A stretch of DNA of 64,000 bases from Halorussus salinus. GTDB taxonomy: Archaea > Halobacteriota > Halobacteria > Halobacteriales > Haladaptataceae. Positions within the stretch are counted from its first letter, which is position 1. Each line of letters starts with the position of its first letter. This document shows positions 1 to 7,856 of this stretch, one piece after another. A program made the position numbers and the translations under genes. Location of the stretch: the NCBI RefSeq assembly GCF_004765815.2, contig NZ_ML974127.1, forward strand, positions 265,259 to 329,258, read 5' to 3'. A model generated the notes under the pieces. The model was not told the origin of the DNA, ran no database searches, and was given only the letters and a program-made list of their open reading frames with translations.

Positions 1-1
1 G

Positions 2-682
2 CGCCACGAGCGGTCGCTGACCAACGCCTTCTTGCAGGAGATGAACGACATCGAGGACAATCTGCTGGTCATCGGCGCGACCAACATGCCCTTCACCATC
101 GACCCGGCCGCGACGCGGCGCTTCCCCATCCAGCAGTTCATCCCGCAACCCGACGCCGCGGTCATGTCGCAGGTCTGGGAGGTCAACCTCCGGGACCTGC
201 CCAACGCCGACGAGATAGACTTCCAGCGACTCGGCGAGGAGTCCGTCGGCTACACCCCCGCGGAAATCGCCGACCGGGTGCTGGGTAGCGACCTCCAGCG
301 GGAGTTCGTCGAGAGCGTGGTCCACGACGACCGCGAGGCCATCACGCCCGACACCGACTACCTCCTGTCGTGGCTGGACGACACCGAACCGAAGACCGTC
401 CGCCAGTACGTCTCCAGCGTCCGCGAGCAGTTGGACGACTTGGAGGGGTACCCCGAGATGCAACGCTACGTCGAGGAGCAGGCCGAGGAACACGGCATCT
501 CGCTCGGGAACGGCGGCGGCGGACTCGGCGACCTCCTCGCGTCGGCGGCGGGCGGCGGAAGCGACAGCGACGCCGAGAGCGAGGGAGACGCCAGCGAGGG
601 CGGTGGCGATACCGGTAATGCCGGTGGCGACGACGCTCCCGGCGCGCTCCCCGAGGGTCGCGCCGGAGGAGGCGACTCGTGA
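2..682 (+). CDS. AAA+ ATPase, C-terminal part (5' end outside window)
   Basis: The reading frame is already open at the left edge, so only the last part of the protein is visible. It begins inside an AAA+ module: a sensor-1-like stretch (LLVIGATNMP) is followed by IDPAATRRFP, whose adjacent arginines fit the arginine-finger/second-region-of-homology position of Cdc48, Vps4 and proteasomal AAA ATPases. A small alpha-helical lid follows (TPAEIADRVLGSD), then a Gly/Ser/Asp-rich tail that is probably disordered. Walker A and B lie outside the window, so substrate and subfamily cannot be judged. The stop codon overlaps the GTG start of the next gene (GTGA), so the two are translationally coupled. 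The gene converges on the FtsZ-like operon. A role as remodelling ATPase for that system is inferred from position only. Confidence 0.85.
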   Translation, partial: RHERSLTNAFLQEMNDIEDNLLVIGATNMPFTIDPAATRRFPIQQFIPQPDAAVMSQVWEVNLRDLPNADEIDFQRLGEESVGYTPAEIADRVLGSDLQREFVESVVHDDREAITPDTDYLLSWLDDTEPKTVRQYVSSVREQLDDLEGYPEMQRYVEEQAEEHGISLGNGGGGLGDLLASAAGGGSDSDAESEGDASEGGGDTGNAGGDDAPGALPEGRAGGGDS

Positions 683-3600
683 GCGACCCCGGTCCGACGG
701 GCGGGTACGCCCCGACCGAATCGTTCGAGTCGGGCCGGGTCACCGCGGTCTCGGCCGACGCCGACCGGGTGGTGTTGGGGACCGACGCCGGGACCGTCGA
801 AATCGTCGCGGCCGACGGCCGGACCACCGTGGACTTCGAGGCACCGATAGCCGACCTCGCGGTCGGCAACCGGGTGTACGCGCTGGCCGACGGGAGCGTC
901 GCCGCGCTCTCGACCGGCGGAACGCGCGTCTGGTCGGTCGAACTCCCGGAAGCGAGCGAACTCGCCGCGCTCCCGGAGGCCGACGTGCTGGGCGTCGTGA
1001 CCGACGACGACCGACTCGTCGGGTTCGACGGCGAGACCGGCGGACAGGAGTTCGACGTGGACCGGCCCCACGCCGACGTAACCGGCGACCCCGGCTTCTT
1101 CGGGACCGACGGCGCGTTCGTCCTCGTGGCGTGGTCGTTCCTCGCGGTCCGGAACTTGGACGGGAGCGAGCGGTTCGACGAGAACTTGGACGGTGCCATC
1201 GAGTCGGCGGGCATCGTGGACGACACCATCGTCGTCTCGCTCAAGGACGAGCGCGTCGTCGGCGTGGACCTGACGACCGGCGAGAAGCAGTGGGAGCGGG
1301 AACTCGCGGTCGCCGACCTCCCCGACCGAGGAGACGACGCCCTGCTGTTCACCGCCGAGGAACAACTCGTCTCGCTGGAAGCAGACGGCACGTACGCCCC
1401 GGTCGCGGACCTCCCGAGCGGCGACGTGTACCCGACCAGCGACGGCGACCTGTTCTGCGTGGTCGCGGACGGCACCATCGCGGTGTACTCCTCGACCGCC
1501 GGTCCGGACGCCCTCGGCTTCGCGGTCGAGGAGGACCGACTCGTTCGGGGCGAGACCGACGCCGTGACCCTCCGAGTACGGAACCGAGGCGACCGGCCGG
1601 TCGCGGCCCCGCTCCGCGTCGTCGGCGACGGCGCGGCCCTCGACCGGGCGTCGTGGACCGCAGACCTCGCGCCCGGCGAGTCGGCGACGCGCTCGCTCGC
1701 GGTCGAATCCATGGGAACCGACGACACCGCCGCGCTGGCCGTCGAGTCGGAGGGCGACCTCCTCGGGTCGCTGTCGCTCCCCGTGGAATCGCCGCCCGGC
1801 GCGTCGCTCGCCGCGGATGTCTCGCTCGACGCCGTGACCGACGGCGCGGCCGCGCTCACGGTTACGGTCGAAAACGAGGGCGACGCGCCAGCGACCCACG
1901 TCTCGGTGTCGCCCGGCGACGTGAAGTTGGGACGACTCGCGCCCGGCGAGTCGGCCGCCGCGGACCTCGAACTCCCCTTCGAGGAGGGCACCGCCGTCCC
2001 CGTCGCGGTCCGGAGCGACGACGACGCGGCCGAGGTCGAGACCGCGCTCCCCGACCGCGGCTGTGCGGTGGACGTGGACGCCACCGACGGATTCGTGGAC
2101 GCGACCGTCGAGAACCGCGCGGACGCGACCGTGAGCGACGACCTCGTGGTGTCGGGCGACTGCTTCGACGCGCCGGTCGAGCGCCGGGTCGAACTCGCCG
2201 CCGGGGACCGACTCGTCGTCGCGCTTCGCCCCGACTGGACCGTCGAGACGGCCGACGTGGAGGCCGGGCTGGTCGGTCTCGGCGCGAGCGCGTCGGCCCG
2301 GTTGGACGGCCGTCGCTTGGGCGGGTCCGACCGCGGCAGGTCGGGTCGCGGTGGATCTGACCGCGACAGGTCGAGTCGCGGCGGGTCGGGACGCCGAGAC
2401 GGTCGGTCGCCCGACCGCGAGCGACGTCAGCGCCGCGACGACCGGTCTCGCCGTGACGACGGCCGGTCGTCCCGTGACGAACCGCGCCCCGAGGAGGGCG
2501 GTCGGCGCGACGGACCCCGGAGAGAGTCCGGCGAGCGTCGCCAGCGACCGCCCCGCCGCGAGGCGGACGCGAACCGAGCGTCCCGCGAGCGGGACCGACG
2601 ACCGCCGCGGGAATCGGACCGGCGTCCGCCGCGACGAGAGTCCGACCGCCGACCGCCTCGGCGGGACCGAGATGGCGAGTCGGCCCGCCGAGAGACCGAA
2701 GCCGACTCCCGACGCCGCGACCCGGACCCCGGCGCTGTCGAGGAGTCCCGGCGACGCGACGAGAAGGAGCCTCGGCGACGCGACGAGAAGGAGCCTCGGC
2801 GACGCGACGACGGGGACTCCTCGGCGATGGTCGAGGACGGCCCGGTCGAGTCCGGGGCCGGAGTCGCCGATTCGGCCGGTCGAGGAGCGACCGGTCCGGC
2901 TCTGGCGGCCGACCGGCGACTGGAGACGACCGACCCCGCCCGGACCCGCGGCGTCCGCGAGCGAATCGCGGTCCGCAACGAGGGCGACGACGACGCGACC
3001 GGCGTCGAACTCTCGCTGGCCGACGAGACCGTCGCGGTCGGCGACCTCGCGCCCGACGACCGCGCGGTCGTCGAGCGTTATCACGCCTTCTTCGAGGCCG
3101 ACGAGACCGACCTCCCGGCCGGGCGGGTCGCGGGCGACGACGCCGACTGCGAAATCGAGGGCGAACGTCTCGCGGTCGAACCCGCCGACCTCGCCGCGGA
3201 AGTCGTCTTCGAGCGCGAGGACGACGGCTACCTTGTCCGTGCGCAACTCGAAAACGGCCGGGACGCCGACTGCGCGGTCGAGCGAATCGGAACCCGCGAC
3301 CTCGGTATCTGGGACGCCGACTGCCGGGTCCCCGCCGGTGAGACCGTCGAGTGGACTCGCCGGGTCGAGGGGTCGGGGTTAGACCCCGTGGTCGAGACGG
3401 TCGTGGAGTACGCGTTCCCGGACGGCGAGACCGAGCGGTTCGGCACGCTCGGCCGAGTCACGGAGGCGAACGGGACCGACCCGACGGGCGTCGATGCCGT
3501 CTCGGTCGGCGTCGGCGACGAGACCCGCGTCTCGGGTGGCTACGGAAGCGTCGTCCTCGCGGTCGAGAACCGCGGCGACGCGCCGGTCGAGGAGCTTTCG

Positions 3601-3903
3601 GTCGAGGCGACCGGCGAGGCGGTCAGCGACCTGATGTACGCTGGTGGCGAGGAGGTAGACCGACTCGCCCCCGGCGACCGGTTCACCCACTTCGTGGACG
3701 TGGAGACCGACGGCCCCGAAGCCAGCGTCTCGGTCTCGCTGGCGGCCGACGACGACGAGGGCGAGGTCGTCCTGCGCGGCCCCGCTCCCGCCGACGAGGA
3801 CGAGTGGTCCGACGAGACGCTGGCCGACTGGTCGGTCGAACGCGGCGACGACGCCGACGAGACCGACGTGAGCCACCTTCGCTCGTCCTTCGAGACCGCT
3901 TGA
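679..3903 (+). CDS. Cytosolic beta-propeller / Ig-like repeat protein with Arg/Asp-rich insert
   Basis: A protein of 1074 residues starting at a GTG that overlaps the stop of the AAA+ gene by 4 bases. No signal peptide or membrane segment is visible, so it should be cytosolic. Residues 1-290 form PQQ-like propeller blades (for example VVGVDLTTGEKQWERE). Residues 290-545 contain two or three CARDB-like Ig modules, recognisable by the recurring VRNRGDRPV / LAPGESA pattern. Residues about 548-714 are a low-complexity Arg/Asp/Ser/Pro stretch with an exact 8-residue tandem repeat (RRRDEKEP). More CARDB-like modules follow to the end (NEGDDDATGVELSLADE, NRGDAPVEELSVEATG). I know no named family with this order. 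Coupling to an AAA+ ATPase suggests an adaptor or scaffold, which is inference. Confidence 0.8.
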   Translation: MSDPGPTGGYAPTESFESGRVTAVSADADRVVLGTDAGTVEIVAADGRTTVDFEAPIADLAVGNRVYALADGSVAALSTGGTRVWSVELPEASELAALPEADVLGVVTDDDRLVGFDGETGGQEFDVDRPHADVTGDPGFFGTDGAFVLVAWSFLAVRNLDGSERFDENLDGAIESAGIVDDTIVVSLKDERVVGVDLTTGEKQWERELAVADLPDRGDDALLFTAEEQLVSLEADGTYAPVADLPSGDVYPTSDGDLFCVVADGTIAVYSSTAGPDALGFAVEEDRLVRGETDAVTLRVRNRGDRPVAAPLRVVGDGAALDRASWTADLAPGESATRSLAVESMGTDDTAALAVESEGDLLGSLSLPVESPPGASLAADVSLDAVTDGAAALTVTVENEGDAPATHVSVSPGDVKLGRLAPGESAAADLELPFEEGTAVPVAVRSDDDAAEVETALPDRGCAVDVDATDGFVDATVENRADATVSDDLVVSGDCFDAPVERRVELAAGDRLVVALRPDWTVETADVEAGLVGLGASASARLDGRRLGGSDRGRSGRGGSDRDRSSRGGSGRRDGRSPDRERRQRRDDRSRRDDGRSSRDEPRPEEGGRRDGPRRESGERRQRPPRREADANRASRERDRRPPRESDRRPPRRESDRRPPRRDRDGESARRETEADSRRRDPDPGAVEESRRRDEKEPRRRDEKEPRRRDDGDSSAMVEDGPVESGAGVADSAGRGATGPALAADRRLETTDPARTRGVRERIAVRNEGDDDATGVELSLADETVAVGDLAPDDRAVVERYHAFFEADETDLPAGRVAGDDADCEIEGERLAVEPADLAAEVVFEREDDGYLVRAQLENGRDADCAVERIGTRDLGIWDADCRVPAGETVEWTRRVEGSGLDPVVETVVEYAFPDGETERFGTLGRVTEANGTDPTGVDAVSVGVGDETRVSGGYGSVVLAVENRGDAPVEELSVEATGEAVSDLMYAGGEEVDRLAPGDRFTHFVDVETDGPEASVSVSLAADDDEGEVVLRGPAPADEDEWSDETLADWSVERGDDADETDVSHLRSSFETA
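2749..2809 (+). repeat. 24-bp tandem repeat, 2.5 copies, inside CDS
   Basis: Two exact 24-bp units (2749-2772 and 2773-2796) and a 13-bp partial unit encode repeated RRRDEKEP within the Arg/Asp-rich insert. The unit length is a multiple of three, so copy-number change by slippage keeps the frame. Confidence 0.85.
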
Positions 3904-4117
3904 GCAGTCCAGCGGTTCGGCGACAGCTTTCTCCGTCGCTTTCGGTGTTCCCGCCAGCCTCGCGTGGCTCCCGGCGCTCCTCGCGTCGAGTCGGTCGGCG
4001 CTCGAAGCGCGCGTCGGTCGCTACTCGAACCGCGGACTTGCCGGTCGCGCTCGCACCGCGCGTTGACCGTCACCGAACTCGTTCCGGTAGAGACGACGCT
4101 ACCGACGCGGTAGACGA

Positions 4118-4148
4118 CGAAAAACAATTCTTAACAAATGAAAAATAT
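4118..4148 (-). terminator. Putative terminator of the FtsZ-like operon
   Basis: On the minus strand, just past the last gene of the operon, two T5 tracts (4145-4141 and 4124-4120) stand in an AT-rich stretch that contrasts with the surrounding GC-rich DNA. T-tracts are the usual signal for archaeal transcription termination. The rest of the interval 3904-4159 between the converging units shows no gene I can support. Confidence 0.5.
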
Positions 4149-4159
4149 GTCTCTACTGC

Positions 4160-6859
4160 CTACGACGCCACGAGGAAGTCGCCGCTGACCGACTCGCGGG
4201 CGTCCCGGACGTAGGCGTACGTCGAACGCACGAGGTAGACGACCAGTCCCGCGAACCCGAGGAGGTAGGCCGCGGTCGAACCGTACATCGAGTAGCGGGC
4301 CAGCTGGTACTGGCTGGCCATCCGCTGGCGCTCGTCGGCGACGCGCTGGGCCTCCTCGGTCGCGCCCGCTTCGCGGAAGGCGGTCGCGGCCTCGCCGTAG
4401 GTCGCCTGCACCGCCGACGAGGTCCGCCCGAAGGCGTCCCACTTCGCCGGGTTGAGCATCAGCGGTTGGCCGAACACGACCGTCAGCATCTCGTCGCGCG
4501 CCTCGTCGTGGAGCTTTCGGGCCGACTGACGCTCCTCGTTGCCCTCCTTGACCGTCTCGGTGTAGGCGTCGAACGCCGCGGCCGACTCGGTGCGGAGGCG
4601 TTCGGCGCGCTCGTCGTCGCCTTGGAGCGAGGCGAGTTGGGCGAGTTGGCGCTTGATGTGGGCCTGCTCTATCTTCGAGACGTTTCCGGAGTCCAGTCGC
4701 GACTGGTAGTAGTCGGTCTGGCGGGTGACGAGTTGCTGGACCGTCTCGTCGGCCGCGGCCCGCGACTCGCCCGCCGAGTCGCGCAGTTGCGAGTCGTCCA
4801 GTTGCGAGACGTAGCTATCCAGCAGGTTGTACGTCGCGGCGGCCCGAACCACCTCGTCTTGGGCGGCCTCGTTGCCGTCGCTCGCCCGAATATCGCGGGC
4901 GTTCTCGACCGACTCGATGAACAGCAGTGTCGCTCGTCCGGCCGCGATAGAGGTCGAGAGGTCCGTCCGGGACACGTCGCCGCCGTCCCTGAGTTGGCCT
5001 TCGAGCGTGTCGAGGGCCGTCACCATCCCCGAAGCCGTCTCGTCCTGCCAGTCGCCCGACCCGGTGTACTCGTTCAGCGGGTCGCGTATCTGGTCGAACG
5101 AGTAGGGCTTGGCGGTCGCGGTGACGGTGACGGTGCGGTTCTCGACGTTCTCGCCCGCGACGCGGTACGTCCACGTGTACTCGCGGTAGAGTTCCGCACC
5201 CGTATCGAACCGAAGCGCGACGACGAACGGCGCGGCCTCGCCCGCGGTCAGCGTCTCGGGCGGGCGCTCGACCACCGTCAGCCACTGGTCCGGTCCGGAG
5301 ACCTTCGTCACCGACAGGTCGCTCACGTCGCGGTACTCCAAGTCCTCGGCCACGTCGGTACTCTTCGTGAGGTTCTTCGTGACGATCACGTCGCCGTAAC
5401 TCAGCGCGGTCTTCTCGACGGATAGCTTGACGCCGTGACTGACCGAAATTTGCGTATCGACCTGCTTGCTCCCGGCCTCCTCGGCGTTCACGTCGACGCT
5501 GAGTCCGTAGTTGCCTTCGGGCGTCGAGGGGTCGGCTTCGACTCGAACCCTCACCGTACCGGTCGATTGGCCAGCGATAGTGTCGGGCGCGTTCACGACG
5601 CTCGCGGTGACGCGACTGCTATCGGTACTCGCGCTCGCGCCTCGGAGGTTCATGTCCAAGTCGCCCTCGTTGGGGACCGTCACCTCGACGGTCTTGGTGT
5701 GGGAATCGACCTCGGACCGGGGCTGGTCGAACTCCATCGAGGTGTCGCTGGTCCCGAGGCTCCCGAACCGCGCCGGGTAGATGACCCGCCCGTTGAACTC
5801 TATCTTTTTGCCGACGCTGTTCTCGCCGTCCGGCTTGAGTCGGACCGTCCAATCGAGGTTGCTGTGCTGTGGCGCGCTGTCGGGCACCGACACGGACACC
5901 TCAGCGGTCGCCGACCCGCCGGGCGAGGTGTCGAGGTAACGCAGGCCGTCGAACGCGATGGAACCGTACTGGTCGGCGTTCGTCACCGTCGAGGAGACCC
6001 CGCTGATGCCGGTGTAGCCACCCTCCTCGGAGACGGTGAACTCGACGGTCTCGTCGCCGCCGACGAGGATGTCCCCGACTTCGACCTCACCGTTGTCCCC
6101 TGCGTCGAGGACTGCGGGCTTCGCCACCGTGACCGACACGTCGAAGCTCTCGGTCTTCCCGAGGTTGTCGGTGACCGTCGCTCGGAACTGGTAGTCGCCC
6201 TTCGAGACCGACTGGGCGGCCTCGATTTGGAGCGTCATCGACTTGCTGTCGCCAGCGCCGATTCTGTTCGGCAGGTTCTCGGCGTTCACCGCGAACCCGT
6301 CCGGAACGCCGCTGAAAGTGACTTCCGAGGGGCGCATCTGACCCTCTCCGTCGTTCGAGATGTCCACCTTCTTGCTGGCGCTTCCCTGATCGTTCGACTT
6401 GAACACCACGGTCACGTCCTGCGTGTCGATGAAACCGAACTGCGGTTCGGTCACTCTGACGGTGAGTTGTTTGCGCTCCGGGCCACTGCCAGCGGTGTAC
6501 GCCGTGTGGTACCCCTCGCTGGCGCTTGCCGGGATGGTCGCTCGGTAGCGCAGTTCGTACTCGTGGCCCGCTCGGACGCGCCACGAGGTTCCGGTCCCGT
6601 CCGCGGTTCCGTCGAGGTCGCTCCACTCTTGGAAGGCGAATTCGACGTTCCCGTCGGCCATCTGGCCGTCGACGTTGACCGTCCGATTCGAAGTCGCCTC
6701 GAAGGTCGTGGTCACGGTTCGCGTTATCTGGTCGCCGGAACTCGCGGCGGCCGCCGCCCGACTGACCGACACGTTCGACTGGGCCGTCGCCGCTCCGGCG
6801 AAGCCGTGGACCGCGACCAACAGCGCCAGACAGACCGCTACTGCACTGCGCTTATCCAT
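4160..6859 (-). CDS. Secreted, membrane-anchored Ig-like (NEW3/CARDB-type) protein
   Basis: Last gene of the FtsZ-like operon, 899 residues. An N-terminal Sec signal peptide (about residues 1-26, VCLALLVAVHGFAGAATAQS) is followed by a long beta-rich ectodomain of repeated Ig-like modules of the NEW3/COG1470 kind (motifs such as VDISNDGEG, TVPNEGDLDMN and GDYQFRATVTD). A mainly alpha-helical region (about residues 600-850) precedes one C-terminal membrane segment (YLLGFAGLVVYLV) and a short cytosolic tail. The topology is therefore outside with a C-terminal anchor. The start overlaps the previous gene by 8 bases. No enzyme motif is visible. It could be an envelope or S-layer contact protein of the system. 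Confidence 0.8.
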   Translation of the reverse strand: MDKRSAVAVCLALLVAVHGFAGAATAQSNVSVSRAAAAASSGDQITRTVTTTFEATSNRTVNVDGQMADGNVEFAFQEWSDLDGTADGTGTSWRVRAGHEYELRYRATIPASASEGYHTAYTAGSGPERKQLTVRVTEPQFGFIDTQDVTVVFKSNDQGSASKKVDISNDGEGQMRPSEVTFSGVPDGFAVNAENLPNRIGAGDSKSMTLQIEAAQSVSKGDYQFRATVTDNLGKTESFDVSVTVAKPAVLDAGDNGEVEVGDILVGGDETVEFTVSEEGGYTGISGVSSTVTNADQYGSIAFDGLRYLDTSPGGSATAEVSVSVPDSAPQHSNLDWTVRLKPDGENSVGKKIEFNGRVIYPARFGSLGTSDTSMEFDQPRSEVDSHTKTVEVTVPNEGDLDMNLRGASASTDSSRVTASVVNAPDTIAGQSTGTVRVRVEADPSTPEGNYGLSVDVNAEEAGSKQVDTQISVSHGVKLSVEKTALSYGDVIVTKNLTKSTDVAEDLEYRDVSDLSVTKVSGPDQWLTVVERPPETLTAGEAAPFVVALRFDTGAELYREYTWTYRVAGENVENRTVTVTATAKPYSFDQIRDPLNEYTGSGDWQDETASGMVTALDTLEGQLRDGGDVSRTDLSTSIAAGRATLLFIESVENARDIRASDGNEAAQDEVVRAAATYNLLDSYVSQLDDSQLRDSAGESRAAADETVQQLVTRQTDYYQSRLDSGNVSKIEQAHIKRQLAQLASLQGDDERAERLRTESAAAFDAYTETVKEGNEERQSARKLHDEARDEMLTVVFGQPLMLNPAKWDAFGRTSSAVQATYGEAATAFREAGATEEAQRVADERQRMASQYQLARYSMYGSTAAYLLGFAGLVVYLVRSTYAYVRDARESVSGDFLVAS

Positions 6860-7853
6860 GTCTGACCCCCTCGGTCGCCACGATGTCGCCGATTTGGGCG
6901 TCCTCCACGTCGCGCGCCCACGCCGCGAGGCGGTGGGCGAACAGGCTCGCGACCAGCGCCACCGCGGCCGCGAACCCGAGCGCGAGGAGGGCGCTCGCCA
7001 GCGCCAGCGACGCGACCGCCGACGAGGTGCGCTCGCGCATCGCGGCGACCGTCTCGGCGCGGTCGGCCAACCCGTGTTCGGCCGTCACGTCCGTGGCGGT
7101 GCCGAGTCGGTCGCTGGCCGTGCGTGCGGCCGCGTACCGGTCGAACACCGCCGTCGTGTGGGTGGTGAGCGCGCCGACCGCCGAGCCACACGACTCGCCA
7201 CACGAGTCGAGGAACTCGCCCGCCGCCGCCACCGACTCGTTGAGCGTCTCCACGTCGGCCCGGTAGGTCGATTGGAGTCGCTCGCGCTGGACGACCAGAT
7301 TCGAGTACTGCTGGACCGCGCCGCCGCGTTTGTAGGCGGTAGCCGCGCTCGCCATCCGGTCGAGTCTGGCTCGCGTGTCGTTGGTCGCCAGCGCCGACTC
7401 GTGGAGCGCCTCGCCCTGATTCTGGTAGAACCGGTCGAGCGCGAGGGTGGTCAGCGCCGCGTACTGGCTCCCGCCCGCCGCTCGGAGGTCGGCCACCAGC
7501 GCCTCGGTCCGGTTGGCGCGCTCGATGCTCGCCGTCCGCGCCCCGCTCTGGCTCAGGTTGTAGGCCTCGTCGAAGGTCACCAACACCTCGTACACCAGCG
7601 CCATCCGCTCGGCCTTCGCGTCGGTGAACGTCCCGACCTGCACGGTCGAGACGGCCTGCGCCCTGACTACTTCGAACTCGCTGTACTCCTGAAACGCCGC
7701 CTGCCCTTCGAGTTCGCGGAACGAGTCGAGGAACTCGTCGGCCGTCTCCGGCGACGACTCCTCGGCCTGCGTCGCGGCCGCCGGAGCGACCAGCGACCAG
7801 CAGACGACTGCGACCGCGAACACGCATCGGGCGTACCGCTGTGCCTCTGTCAC
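6852..7853 (-). CDS. Secreted helical protein with C-terminal membrane anchor
   Basis: A protein of 333 residues with an N-terminal signal peptide (FAVAVVCWSLVAPAAATQA) and a predominantly alpha-helical ectodomain containing two close cysteines (DSCGESCGSA) that could form a disulfide. A C-terminal hydrophobic segment (LASALLALGFAAAVALVAS) is followed by a short cytosolic tail. It lies 3 bases after the large Ig-like/TM protein and overlaps the next gene, so it is in the operon. No family is recognised. Its layout (signal, helical ectodomain, C-terminal anchor) matches that of its downstream neighbour, which suggests they act together at the outer membrane face. Confidence 0.75.
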   Translation of the reverse strand: MTEAQRYARCVFAVAVVCWSLVAPAAATQAEESSPETADEFLDSFRELEGQAAFQEYSEFEVVRAQAVSTVQVGTFTDAKAERMALVYEVLVTFDEAYNLSQSGARTASIERANRTEALVADLRAAGGSQYAALTTLALDRFYQNQGEALHESALATNDTRARLDRMASAATAYKRGGAVQQYSNLVVQRERLQSTYRADVETLNESVAAAGEFLDSCGESCGSAVGALTTHTTAVFDRYAAARTASDRLGTATDVTAEHGLADRAETVAAMRERTSSAVASLALASALLALGFAAAVALVASLFAHRLAAWARDVEDAQIGDIVATEGVRHG

Positions 7854-7856
7854 TGT

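Noticed and set aside
342-3876. Long antisense frames (up to 926 codons) opposite the AAA+ and propeller genes
   Set aside because: Composition is Arg/Ser/Pro-rich without domains. The plus-strand frames have clear AAA+, propeller and Ig-like patterns and a coupled start.
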